From positions 1-36,457 of the IMG/VR virus record IMGVR_UViG_3300042554_000903: a stretch of DNA of 36,457 nucleotides. The stretch is one strand, 5' to 3'. Positions within the stretch are counted from its first letter, which is position 1. The number at the start of each line of letters is the position of its first letter. This document shows positions 10,301 to 17,015 of the stretch, one piece after another. The notes beneath the pieces were generated by a model, which did not search any database, was not told the DNA's origin, and saw only the letters and a program-made list of their open reading frames with translations. Both the position numbers and the translations under genes were made by a program. Source of the DNA: a virus.

Positions 10301-10577
10301 TCTGCCTCATCCGCTGCTGAACAGCTTCCTGGTAACGCTGATTACTGCGTTGCATGAACTCAAAGTTACCAGCTCTATTCTGTTGTTCAAGTTGCTGGGC
10401 ATTTTGCATCCCAGAGAAGTAAGCATTCCGTGTTTCACGCTCAGCACTTTGGTTTTCCCTCATTTGCCGTAGCATTGAGTTGCCTTGTTGACCTATTGCA
10501 TCAACGCTGGCAGTGCTGAGCTGAATCGGATTGAATCCTCTATCGCGGGCGTACCCTTGATACCTGATTTGCTCCAT
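7386..10577 (-). CDS. gp15-like internal virion protein with lysozyme-like and M23 peptidase domains
   Basis: A 1063-residue protein in the T7 gene 15 position. The first ~700 residues are helical and Gln/Ala-rich, as expected of a core protein. Residues ~750-900 resemble a phage transglycosylase/lysozyme-like fold: E782 in NYETAGS is the candidate catalytic Glu, followed by GGNYLGWIQFSPYNQ at about 803-817. Residues ~940-1063 are an M23/LytM metallopeptidase domain with its zinc and catalytic residues in place: H947 and D951 (HEGND), H999 (AHLS), H1030 and H1032 (GPHIHIEH). The protein should therefore cut both glycan strands and peptide cross-links during DNA entry. T7 gp15 (about 747 aa) has no such domains. 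The next gene starts 2 nt after this one ends. Confidence 0.9.
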   Translation of the reverse strand: MEQIRYQGYARDRGFNPIQLSTASVDAIGQQGNSMLRQMRENQSAERETRNAYFSGMQNAQQLEQQNRAGNFEFMQRSNQRYQEAVQQRMRQNVEDARLSAANLDKQVTALSVLAPLSGTIAQAVVNWKKQKDEDEKAQAYVDTLVNGPDPVEVAKAEAGLAQLRQSDELIQTTADGLQDTGAAPETVRAVRKLSKAQRVGRAMAMADMAVPMYSQYLEDSYQNDDQTQVQFVNPDTGQVEVITPKTHMGPDQRAAVNKVLFKQFVKQQGLLDVNPALISKSLLAMRQAEMKLLDQERTAFERAENENALSEANFRLDAGLNTDPVTAINDTLKAYRHLRNPQSGERFTPLGAFTAVLDHLVKTGNKAAIEAFSESESYLPGVPWGAARRAEFTKAFREIDSQAAADEDLQDRIESQGLENWSDTAINELNATPNGADVAIVDQVIEKSRQLFNGKVDQRLLQYRENSTLQARTAAEQKAHLDELYAKEELTVAELRSGKYSPDIVGDFLTRAKEQDKQRTTELAPVKEQYGKGIKDALLQAIKWTGGAKNPSYAFAEAHALAQLDQRARVYMQSGGPNMSPQVAYSKAAQDIITEIKQDNSDPSKPYGTYSVNPGDQEFYRWGAGGSGGKGGMAAARNRVSGIISQVSNGGQAAVYNRELITRQEAEALVNPDSPIPDSIRVIQNALPRGKEMSEFAIIDAQLNKFNLPSRQRPYVQRVVESSMSPRLRELLDRTPTAARTSRALTGAGLVGPGQERQAIQYIASNLGVDPVDVATFINYETAGSLVSGSYRRGLDIMGGDGGNYLGWIQFSPYNQQKYGVRKGMNAMQMAEAVTRYLKDAGIKPGDGLEMLYQAVQAPAYLGRARAQGRVIGADSNGTLTQHIKNMRSQHRNRAGAWLMEGAATGGTTSAWRDSRLMSAPAQRLLSQLPKTSSFMQQESFRRKPHEGNDYGAGVGTKLSFKQPGTILQVGSPDKDNGGYGGFVDVRLQDGNVVRIAHLSKVKVKPGQRIGAKQVAALSGNTGRSTGPHIHIEHLSGPSGIQETTRGKRDPSWIASQIYADI

Positions 10578-10591
10578 TTAGATACCTTTTC

Positions 10592-11458
10592 TTAAGTGAA
10601 TGAACCACCAAACATCTTGTATGCTTCAAGTCCAGAGGTGACAAAGTTGTTGGCAATTGCGAGACCTGAAGCGGCGGGCATTGTGTTGACACCCTTCTTC
10701 GGCTTCGGCGGCTTCTTAGGCTTAAGCGGATCGAGAATCGTTGCACGAGGCATTGCCAAGGGTGCAATCGGATCAGGAGCCCTCAGAGGCTTGAGCATGC
10801 GACGAGATTCAGCAGCAAGATCAGCACCGTAGCGATCAAGAGCAATCTGGCGAGAAGCAGCATTCGTCTCTCGTTGTGCGCTCAGAAGGCTCTCTGCAGC
10901 AATAGCCTGGTTACGACCATAGCCTGCAAGAACAGAACCAAGGCTCTTTGCAGCAGATCTACCAGACACACCACGTGCAACAACAGCACCTTCTTCTTGT
11001 AGCATCTTAACCAACATGTCTTGTTGATCAAAAGCCATACCAGTTAGAATCTCTTGGTATCGACGATCTTCGTTGGCTTGAGCTTGCGCCTGAGCCATTG
11101 CATTGAAGCCTTTCTGCAATCCGTAGATACGCTCAGACTCGTTGTATTGACGTACTTGGTTAGCGTAGTCAAAGTCACGAATCGCTAGATTGTACTTATA
11201 GTCATTGAGAGCCGTCTGCTCAAGATACCGGAGATTGCTTTCCTGGTTCTGACGAGCAATGTTTGTCTCATTAACTCTATACCTGTACTCACGCCGTGTA
11301 GTATTCCAATTATATCGATAATTCTGTTTGTCGTACTTATACTGCTGATTGATCCTTTCTTGCTCTCGACGGCGTGCTTCATTCTGAGCGCTTGAGCTAG
11401 AGATAGCGCCAAGCCCACCGAGAACCACACCACCAATAATCTCAGTAAGACCGGCCAT
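10592..11458 (-). CDS. T7 gp14-like internal virion protein
   Basis: A 288-residue core protein, assigned by position directly after gp12 and before gp15/gp16, and by composition. The N-terminus (residues 5-22, GGVVLGGLGAISSSSAQ) is a Gly-rich hydrophobic segment. A long charged helix rich in Arg, Gln, Asn and Tyr follows (about 25-140). The C-terminal third has a Pro/Lys cluster (KPKKPPKPKKG). In T7, gp14 is ejected first and lies in the outer membrane as part of the DNA channel; the hydrophobic N-terminus fits that role. Its ATG overlaps the gp12 stop codon (TAATG), which suggests translational coupling. Confidence 0.82.
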   Translation of the reverse strand: MAGLTEIIGGVVLGGLGAISSSSAQNEARRREQERINQQYKYDKQNYRYNWNTTRREYRYRVNETNIARQNQESNLRYLEQTALNDYKYNLAIRDFDYANQVRQYNESERIYGLQKGFNAMAQAQAQANEDRRYQEILTGMAFDQQDMLVKMLQEEGAVVARGVSGRSAAKSLGSVLAGYGRNQAIAAESLLSAQRETNAASRQIALDRYGADLAAESRRMLKPLRAPDPIAPLAMPRATILDPLKPKKPPKPKKGVNTMPAASGLAIANNFVTSGLEAYKMFGGSFT

Positions 11459-13860
11459 TACGCCCTCCTATAGAATCGTGGTGAATAAGATCCTTCCCAC
11501 ATCATCGAAGTAAGAGAGATCGGGAATGGTGAATCACTAAAGACCTTCAAATCAAAGTTTGAATTACGTTGATGAATAGGTAATGTATACACAGTCTGTT
11601 CGTTCAACGGAACGTCGTTTGCCAAGTAGTAGTCAGCATCTTGGATGGATTGAACGTCGTACCATTCAGACTGACCTTTTGCTTTCAGCTTGAAGCCAAC
11701 GTTACTTGAAAGACCAACTGAAAACTTCACCCGAGAAACCGTGAGGTTTGCTGTGTAGTCTGCTCTGTTCTCTCCAATCTGGTAGTACAGTGTCGGAAGT
11801 TGGATGTCAAAGTCATACTTGAATCCCACATACACAGTAGATGCAAGTGCTGAGTAATCATCACCAACAAACTCAAAGTAAGGACCAGTTAAATCGCTAC
11901 CACGAGTGGGCGTCACAGTGAAGCCAGACTCACCAGTGTTGGTTGGGTCAGCAATTATCACAGCAGGGCTTAAGGTCGTGATGTCTTTATACCGGAGGTA
12001 GCAACGATTAACCTTCGTAGTAGCGTTGTAGGTGACGCTAGAAGGCGTTGCATACTGATCCAGGCATAGTTGCACCACCTGACCGCTATCGGCTCTCAGA
12101 ATGGCATCATCGGGGGTCTGAGTGAGGTTTGCTTTGCAGAGGGTGTACTGACCTGACTGGTAGGTGACGAGGTACGTGTCATCACTATCGGCAGTGAAGA
12201 ATTGGACATTACCTTGCATCTTCCAGTTGAACCATGTCTGCATCGCAGTCTCTTCACCAACCGTGTAAGTCCTGAAGAAGTACACGTACTGGGAAGACGG
12301 ACCATACATTGCAAAGAATGAGTTCTGAGGAGATGCAACCAAATCTGCTACAGAATCAGGAACCCACTCAGAAACCACTCGACCAATATCAAGAACATCG
12401 GGGTTCTCCATCTGACCACGAGTAGCCATGGCGTAGATACGGGTATAACCTGGAGACTTGCTCAGGAATACCATGTTCGTACCAACATCTACTGGAGCGA
12501 TCAGCTCCTCATTCTCGTAGTTGGAGATGGTCCTGATGACTGATGTCTTTGGAGTCAAGATGCCATCATCAGAGAACATCAAGAACTGCTGACTCTTACT
12601 GAACAACACTAGACCCTGAGCAGCAGGTAGTACTGAATGCAGAACAGCAGGTCGCAGGCTTGAGCAACTGATGTCAATGGGGTCGTTGTCAGCTTGGGTA
12701 AGTGCAGAGACGTGATAGAAGTTGTAGAACTCACCACTTTGACTCATTGACACATTGTCACCAGTCAAGAAGCCAAGGCGGTTGTTGTGGAAGAACACCT
12801 GTTGGATCTTTTTGCCAACAAAGCTTGGATGCTCATTGGTTTCATCGTCACCAACAAGACGCTCTTCCCAAGTGATGGGTCGAAGTTCAAAGGTGTTGAG
12901 TGCTGTGTTCACCAGCTCATGTGGCATGGTGGAGGCAGTTAGACCTTTGGATACGTTTGGGGCTACGGTCTCCTGCCAACTACCTTTACCAGAGACACCG
13001 TTCTCTGCAATGAAGGTGGCGTAGTAGGAATCCTCTTTGGCAACAGTATTGTTGATCTTGATCACTCGACCCTGAACGCTTTCAGCAGGCAGTTCAGAGA
13101 AGTTGTTGGCTTCGTCTTGGAAAGCTCTCAGCTCTTCACCGCTGATACCACCACGAGCTTCGATGGTGAATGCAGAGGAACCAGAAAGTTCAATGCTACC
13201 CTTGCACTTAGTCTTAGTGACACCAGCAGGTAGGGAGATGTTCGTAAAGATCTGATCGAGAATGTCAGTTGCATTCAAGACCTTATTGGTTGTTGTATTG
13301 GTATTCGCAGGGTCTTCTGTGTTCTTTGTGGTGAAGCTATAAGCTGCAGCAGACCCAACCTTGACGTAATACTCAGAACCGTACTCAGCACTGTAAAGAC
13401 GGATGGTTGCCTTCGACTTAGCAGTGAAGCTTGGTGCTGCCTGAGTTGTGACGGTGACTTTGTTGTTGGCAACAATGGTTGTATCTTGTACCGTCAGAAT
13501 CTGAAGGCTGTCCTTTGCGTTGGAACTGCCATAGGTCAGATAGCTGCTACCAGAGTTGGTAACGGTGACTGTCGCTGTTGGGTTGTTGACATTCCAGATC
13601 TTAATGCTAGTTCCATAAATCACACCGATGTACTTCTCAGCATCATCTCGGTTGATGTAGAACCACTTACCGTTCTGGAACTCGTTTGTCGTAGACGAAA
13701 GATTGCCCAACCACTTGGTGCCAGGACGCTTTGACAAACCATAGGTCGGATCAGCGTAAGCATTGATTGCTTCTCTGACTTGACCTGGAAGTTTCTTGTC
13801 ATCAGGTTGCCTTGAGACACCACCAAGGAAGTTAGGTATTTGTTGAGTTACACTTGCCAT
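11458..13860 (-). CDS. Tail tubular protein B (gp12-like nozzle)
   Basis: An 800-residue protein, the same size class as T7 gp12 (794 aa). The start (TQQIPNFLGGVSRQPDDKKLPGQV) is the conserved N-terminal signature of T7-type tubular protein B, also present in cyanopodoviruses. The protein forms the tail nozzle. It follows gp11 with a TGATG start-stop overlap and is itself coupled to gp14 by TAATG. No frameshift or truncation is visible. Confidence 0.93.
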   Translation of the reverse strand: MASVTQQIPNFLGGVSRQPDDKKLPGQVREAINAYADPTYGLSKRPGTKWLGNLSSTTNEFQNGKWFYINRDDAEKYIGVIYGTSIKIWNVNNPTATVTVTNSGSSYLTYGSSNAKDSLQILTVQDTTIVANNKVTVTTQAAPSFTAKSKATIRLYSAEYGSEYYVKVGSAAAYSFTTKNTEDPANTNTTTNKVLNATDILDQIFTNISLPAGVTKTKCKGSIELSGSSAFTIEARGGISGEELRAFQDEANNFSELPAESVQGRVIKINNTVAKEDSYYATFIAENGVSGKGSWQETVAPNVSKGLTASTMPHELVNTALNTFELRPITWEERLVGDDETNEHPSFVGKKIQQVFFHNNRLGFLTGDNVSMSQSGEFYNFYHVSALTQADNDPIDISCSSLRPAVLHSVLPAAQGLVLFSKSQQFLMFSDDGILTPKTSVIRTISNYENEELIAPVDVGTNMVFLSKSPGYTRIYAMATRGQMENPDVLDIGRVVSEWVPDSVADLVASPQNSFFAMYGPSSQYVYFFRTYTVGEETAMQTWFNWKMQGNVQFFTADSDDTYLVTYQSGQYTLCKANLTQTPDDAILRADSGQVVQLCLDQYATPSSVTYNATTKVNRCYLRYKDITTLSPAVIIADPTNTGESGFTVTPTRGSDLTGPYFEFVGDDYSALASTVYVGFKYDFDIQLPTLYYQIGENRADYTANLTVSRVKFSVGLSSNVGFKLKAKGQSEWYDVQSIQDADYYLANDVPLNEQTVYTLPIHQRNSNFDLKVFSDSPFPISLTSMMWEGSYSPRFYRRA

Positions 13861-14468
13861 CAGCGATACAATGCCTTATACGGTTCATAGCTGTTGTAGT
13901 AATTGGCTGCACGAGGATGACCAAAGAAGGTGTAGTCTCCTTGGTTGCATTCATACTCAAGAGCCATTGCACGGGTGTATGCTTCTTTCTGTTGGAGCAT
14001 CTGGTACTGAGTGCTGTCACCAACAATCCGTGAGGACGTAATGCTCGCTGCTCGTGCAACGATGTAGTCTTTGATGGGTGTCGGAAGATCGACCCAATCA
14101 AACAACCACACCACATCACACAACACCTGTTCGGTGAAGGTGAATGAGTGAGCAGTACGGTCATACAGCTTCCCACTACGACGTACAACATCCCGATCCC
14201 TGTAGCTAGGAGTCAGATCGAGTTGGAGTACGTTGTTGGGAATGAGAATCTGGTTATTGTTGTCTGGAGTGAACGGGTATTCATACTCCCGGTTAAAGGT
14301 CCATCCTTCTGCCTGAACCTCCCGTGACACCTGTTGGAGGGTGTCGTATGCAATCGCAACGTCCGGGTTGGTTTGAGTAAGGGTGGTTACAGGCGCCTGA
14401 CCAACTGACGCCAGAATTTCATTAACAGCTTGAAGCTCGGTCTGAGCGTTAGTGGTAGGGAACGGCAT
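13860..14468 (-). CDS. Tail tubular protein A (gp11-like gatekeeper)
   Basis: A 202-residue protein, close to T7 gp11 (196 aa). The N-terminus (ELQAVNEILASVGQAPVTTL) and the segment VSREVQAEGWTFNREYEYPF match the conserved tail tubular protein A pattern. It forms the adaptor ring between portal and nozzle. It is the first gene after the strong terminator at 14494-14521, so it depends on read-through or a separate promoter. No Shine-Dalgarno sequence is obvious before the ATG. Confidence 0.93.
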   Translation of the reverse strand: MPFPTTNAQTELQAVNEILASVGQAPVTTLTQTNPDVAIAYDTLQQVSREVQAEGWTFNREYEYPFTPDNNNQILIPNNVLQLDLTPSYRDRDVVRRSGKLYDRTAHSFTFTEQVLCDVVWLFDWVDLPTPIKDYIVARAASITSSRIVGDSTQYQMLQQKEAYTRAMALEYECNQGDYTFFGHPRAANYYNSYEPYKALYR

Positions 14469-14493
14469 AACAGAAATGTTGTATGCGATGGAT

Positions 14494-14521
14494 AAAAAAG
14501 AGGGGAGACCGAAGCCTCCCC
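14494..14521 (-). terminator. Intrinsic terminator after the capsid gene cluster (T-phi-like)
   Basis: On the minus strand GGGGAGGC pairs with GTCTCCCC around a UUCG tetraloop (8 bp including one G-U), followed directly by TCTTTTTT. This is a textbook Rho-independent terminator. It lies between the capsid cluster and gp11, the position of T7 T-phi downstream of gene 10. It should boost transcripts ending after the capsid genes and attenuate tail-gene expression. Confidence 0.9.
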
Positions 14522-14528
14522 CAATAAG

Positions 14529-14708
14529 TCAGACGTTAGCGATGTTGCACTCAACGCCAGGATAAGCAGTACGCAGACCCTTGGTGGTCGAAGCCACAGC
14601 AGAGTCAGCGACAGCAGAACCATAACCAAAACGAGTCTTGGCTACAGAAATACGAACGGCATCAGTGGTGCAAGCACCGTTGTTGCCAGCAGCTACAGAA
14701 GCAGCCAT
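14529..14708 (-). CDS. Small conserved-type late protein, 59 aa
   Basis: It reads MAASVAAGNNGACTTDAVRI onward and ends CNIANV. The ATG is preceded by GAGG nine nt upstream. It sits between capsid and terminator with another short ORF, so it will be made at capsid-like levels. The Ala/Val/Thr/Gly-rich composition and the position suggest a capsid decoration or accessory protein, but I recognise no domain and this is inference. Confidence 0.72.
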   Translation of the reverse strand: MAASVAAGNNGACTTDAVRISVAKTRFGYGSAVADSAVASTTKGLRTAYPGVECNIANV

Positions 14709-14723
14709 GATGTTTTACCTCAA

Positions 14724-14921
14724 TCAGGGAGTAGGAGCGACGTAAGGCAGCTTGCCATCTACGTCATCAGTCTTCACCTTGTCGAGGCGAATGCCCTGAC
14801 CCGAAGCCACAGTCCGACCAAACTCCACGGGAGTCAGCGGGTTCTGGGTTTGCGAGTTGGTAATACTACCAATGGCATTTCCTTCAACAAGGATCACCGA
14901 AGTGCCAGGAACAATAGACAT
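14724..14921 (-). CDS. Small late protein, 65 aa
   Basis: It reads MSIVPGTSVILVEGNAIGSI onward and ends KLPYVAPTP. AAGGAG lies eight nt before the ATG, one of the best ribosome binding sites in the window. The gene starts 15 nt after the capsid gene stop. The predicted beta-rich, Gly/Val/Pro-containing sequence and capsid-linked position fit a virion accessory protein. No family is recognised. Confidence 0.75.
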   Translation of the reverse strand: MSIVPGTSVILVEGNAIGSITNSQTQNPLTPVEFGRTVASGQGIRLDKVKTDDVDGKLPYVAPTP

Positions 14922-14936
14922 GTGTCTTGCTCCTTA

Positions 14937-15956
14937 TCAGGAACGAGCAGACTGCAGCTCGATAGCGCAGGCAGGGTTCAGGGTGCCGCAACCCATGGCA
15001 AGACGACCCACGATGATGTCACCTTGATACATGGTGCGAACGTCAGAACCAGTGGTCTGCACTTGAGGACCAATGGCCTCAACCACACCAGCAGCATCTT
15101 TGTGGTAGATCAGACCGCAGTGGGTGCTGAAGTTACCGGAGTAATCGTTGTTCTCACCGTTCACAGCAGCAACAGTACCGGCCAGGAAGGGCAGGTTGTT
15201 GGAACGCTTGATGGGGATACCAGCGATCTCATAGAGACCTTCGCCGGACTGCAGGCTACCGGAGTTGTTACCGAAGTCACGGTTCAGGATGTTGCTGTCA
15301 ACTTGGCTCACCAGTGCGTAGTACTGACGAGGGGACAGCACAGCCATACGACCCTGCTTGGGCAGGTTCTTCTCATCCATGATGGAAGCAGCTTCAAAGA
15401 AGGCATCCACCAGAGCTTGAGCGTCGTACTCTTTCTGCACACCCAGTTGGATGATGCTACCGCCGGGCTCAGGGCCAGGAGCAGCAGTGATCGGGTGAGC
15501 TTCACGAGCAGCCTTAGCGATCTGACGGAAGATCTTCTTGTCGTAAGCCTCAGCCAGAGCGTGGCCGATTTTAGCGGCGATCTCAGAACGCAGGCTGTAG
15601 TGGGCGAGAGTCTCATCCAGGTCATAGACGAACGCGCTGGAAACCAGCAGGTCGTCACAGACGATGGTCTTCTCAGCCACCGGAGGATCGCCAGAACCCA
15701 GAATCGGAGTACCGGGTTCGTGGTACGAAGCCTCCATACGGCCCGTGAAGATGAACTGCATCGCCTTTCCATTTTTCAGGGTACGGCTCTGCACAGTGCC
15801 TTTGGCGATAGTGGCGCTTTCATACGCCTTGAACATTTCGCCAGAGAACAGTTTCAGATAAGTTGCATACTTGGTATCGTAAGCAGTACCAAGAGCAAGA
15901 GGGGTGGCCGACGTATTATTTACGCGACCAATAGAAGTTACGGTAGTGTTAGCCAC
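14937..15956 (-). CDS. Major capsid protein (gp10-like)
   Basis: A 339-residue protein, near T7 gp10A (345 aa), placed after scaffold and before the T-phi-like terminator. It contains segments typical of T7-group capsids: AYDTKYATYLKLFSGEMFKA near the N-terminus, LDETLAHYSLRSEIAAKIGH, and QYYALVSQVD near the middle. The start is GTG (GTG GCT AAC ACT). The leader upstream is pyrimidine-rich with no clear Shine-Dalgarno, which is odd for the most highly expressed gene, but no better in-frame start is seen. An 18-bp palindrome lies 31 nt upstream of the start. Confidence 0.95.
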   Translation of the reverse strand: MANTTVTSIGRVNNTSATPLALGTAYDTKYATYLKLFSGEMFKAYESATIAKGTVQSRTLKNGKAMQFIFTGRMEASYHEPGTPILGSGDPPVAEKTIVCDDLLVSSAFVYDLDETLAHYSLRSEIAAKIGHALAEAYDKKIFRQIAKAAREAHPITAAPGPEPGGSIIQLGVQKEYDAQALVDAFFEAASIMDEKNLPKQGRMAVLSPRQYYALVSQVDSNILNRDFGNNSGSLQSGEGLYEIAGIPIKRSNNLPFLAGTVAAVNGENNDYSGNFSTHCGLIYHKDAAGVVEAIGPQVQTTGSDVRTMYQGDIIVGRLAMGCGTLNPACAIELQSARS

Positions 15957-15986
15957 AATAGTAAAGAGAGAAGTTTGTGTTCGTTC

Positions 15987-16004
15987 TCTCTAAGCGCTTA
16001 GAGA
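15987..16004. repeat. Perfect 18-bp palindrome in the capsid mRNA leader
   Basis: TCTCTAAGCGCTTAGAGA is a perfect inverted repeat centred about 40 nt upstream of the capsid start codon. As RNA it folds into a 7-bp stem with a GCGC loop. It could stabilise the mRNA 5' end, be a processing site or be an operator; the sequence alone does not decide. Confidence 0.8.
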
Positions 16005-16282
16005 ATCACATGAATCAACATGTGTTCATTAAAGTTGTTTTTGATGTCGTCTCTCCGACTGTCATGACTAAAGGTTGTCTCCCGTAGGAGGCCGATAGTC
16101 AATTCTTCCATCGGGAATCGAACCCGAACTCTTCGGCATGTCGCCTATGTCCTGACCACTGGACTATGGAAGCAGATGGACCAGCCGTAATACGCCTCAT
16201 AAGGACGTAACAGAGGGCTGGCCTCTATCACACATGTGACCACATTGCTGTGGATTTCAGCCCGATTAGTGCTTTACGGGAA
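16005..16282 (-). promoter_or_regulatory. Late intergenic control region upstream of the capsid gene
   Basis: This is one of the larger non-coding gaps in the late region and sits where T7 has promoter phi10. It holds the tRNA-like element, a CTCC-cgta-GGAG hairpin (16079-16090), the 8-bp palindromes GTCATGAC (16061-16068) and CACATGTG (16231-16238), and AGAGG-gctgg-CCTCT (16212-16226). The minus strand near 16267-16281 reads TTCCCGTAAAG; its CCCGTAA matches, from memory, the 3' part of the Syn5 RNAP promoter (ATTGGGCACCCGTAA). TACGGGAGACAAC on the minus strand at about 16074-16086 resembles the start of T7 phi10 transcripts. A phage promoter here is inferred, not shown. Confidence 0.45.
16103..16173 (-). 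tRNA. tRNA-like element with a degenerate anticodon arm (possible pseudo-tRNA)
   Basis: Minus-strand sequence folds into much of a tRNA: acceptor GCTTCCA/TGGAAGA (6 of 7 pairs, G-A mismatch at 1:72), D-arm GTCC-AGTGGTCA-GGAC, and a perfect T-arm TCGGG-TTCGATT-CCCGA. Only 21 nt separate the D- and T-arms. The best anticodon stem there (TAGGC/GCCGA, one mismatch) closes a 5-nt loop GACAT, not the usual 7-nt loop with U33, so no anticodon can be assigned. CCA is not encoded. It may be a decayed tRNA or a tRNA mimic used for RNA processing. Confidence 0.55.
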
Positions 16283-16426
16283 CTATTTCTTAGCAGTTTT
16301 TACTGCTTTCTTAAACTGTGCCGCAGTGGGCGCACCACTCGATCCAGGCTTTCGCATCTTCTCACCAGAACCATTCTTGATGCGAAGACGCTTGGCGTGG
16401 ATGTTGGCGTAGAGACCGGGTTTCAT
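16283..16426 (-). CDS. Small basic protein, 47 aa, conserved type in marine phages
   Basis: It reads MKPGLYANIHAKRLRIKNGS onward and ends AVKTAKK. This sequence type (MKPGLYANIHAKR with GSGEKMRKPGS) recurs, as far as I recall, in cyanophages and other marine phages beside structural genes; no function is known. It is strongly basic. Its ATG overlaps the stop of the Gly/Lys-rich peptide gene (TGATG). It is the last gene before the tRNA-like and late control region. Confidence 0.8.
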   Translation of the reverse strand: MKPGLYANIHAKRLRIKNGSGEKMRKPGSSGAPTAAQFKKAVKTAKK

Positions 16427-16479
16427 CAGCAGCCTTTCTTGCCGCCGCCACCCTTACCACCTTTACCTTTCATGATCAT
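16426..16479 (-). CDS. Gly/Lys-rich micropeptide, 17 aa
   Basis: It reads MIMKGKGGKGGGGKKGC. Both ends overlap neighbouring genes by TGATG-type junctions, which is the main evidence for translation. A second in-frame ATG gives a 15-residue version. It could be a nucleic-acid-binding tail-like peptide, but a chance ORF is not excluded. Confidence 0.5.
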   Translation of the reverse strand: MIMKGKGGKGGGGKKGC

Positions 16480-16652
16480 CAGGTCCAGGCAGCACCACCG
16501 GCTTGAACCTTCACACCTTTCGGGCTCAGTTCAGTCAGGGTTTGATTGGCTTCGCCGTAGGCACTAATGAATGCCTGGCTGTTGGCAGTAGGGGTGACGT
16601 ACTGCACAGTCACCGAAGAGACTTTCGGATCAAAGGGATTTGCTTTTGCCAT
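16479..16652 (-). CDS. Small late protein, 57 aa
   Basis: It reads MAKANPFDPKVSSVTVQYVT onward and ends VQAGGAAWT. The start at 16652 is chosen because it lies 1 nt after the stop of the RlpA-like gene; a longer in-frame ORF would overlap that gene. It sits in a chain of tiny late ORFs. The Ser/Thr/Val/Gln-rich composition suggests a small beta-structured virion protein, but no family is recognised. Confidence 0.65.
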   Translation of the reverse strand: MAKANPFDPKVSSVTVQYVTPTANSQAFISAYGEANQTLTELSPKGVKVQAGGAAWT

Positions 16653-16653
16653 G

Positions 16654-16959
16654 TCAGTTAATTCGTTGAATAGTGACTTGACCAACACCCGCACTTCTCA
16701 ACCCAATTGCCTCAGCAGCAGCACGACTAAGGTCAATATCACGACCATGAACAAAAGGTCCACGATCATTGATACGGACATTAACGCAGCGTTTGTTTGA
16801 GGTATTGCAGACCCGCACCTTTGTTCCAAATGGAAGGGTGCGGTGTGCTGCAGTCATGGAATGCATGTTGTAGATCTCACCGGAGGCGGTGCGATTACCG
16901 TGATATGGATAGCCATACCATGATGCAAGAGAAGCGAGAGTGAGTGTCAGAGTAAGCAT
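16654..16959 (-). CDS. RlpA-like double-psi beta-barrel protein, candidate cell-wall enzyme
   Basis: A 101-residue protein that is almost entirely an RlpA-type DPBB domain. Conserved motifs in order are ASWYG (about 12-16), HGNRTASGE, MTAAHRTLPFGTKVRV (about 35-50), VRINDRGPFVHGRDIDLSR (about 61-79) and AAAEAIG. The RlpA family includes lytic transglycosylases acting on peptidoglycan; the conserved His of AAHRTLPFGT and Asp of NDRGPF are present. A short hydrophobic leader (LTLTLTLASLA) precedes the domain, a weak signal peptide at best. No other endolysin is evident, so it is a good lysis candidate; a virion-associated wall enzyme is the alternative. It lies in the late cluster between scaffold and capsid. 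Confidence 0.85.
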   Translation of the reverse strand: MLTLTLTLASLASWYGYPYHGNRTASGEIYNMHSMTAAHRTLPFGTKVRVCNTSNKRCVNVRINDRGPFVHGRDIDLSRAAAEAIGLRSAGVGQVTIQRIN

Positions 16960-17015
16960 GAGTTCATTGCAAAGGACTTTTATATTGCTTACTCTTCTTT
17001 ACGTTTAGAAGGCCA

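Noticed and set aside
14850-16001. Long plus-strand open frame (383 codons) opposite the capsid gene
   Set aside because: It is antisense to an unmistakable capsid gene and exists because of that gene's codon bias. Its translation is Ser/Val/Thr/His-rich with no recognisable domain.
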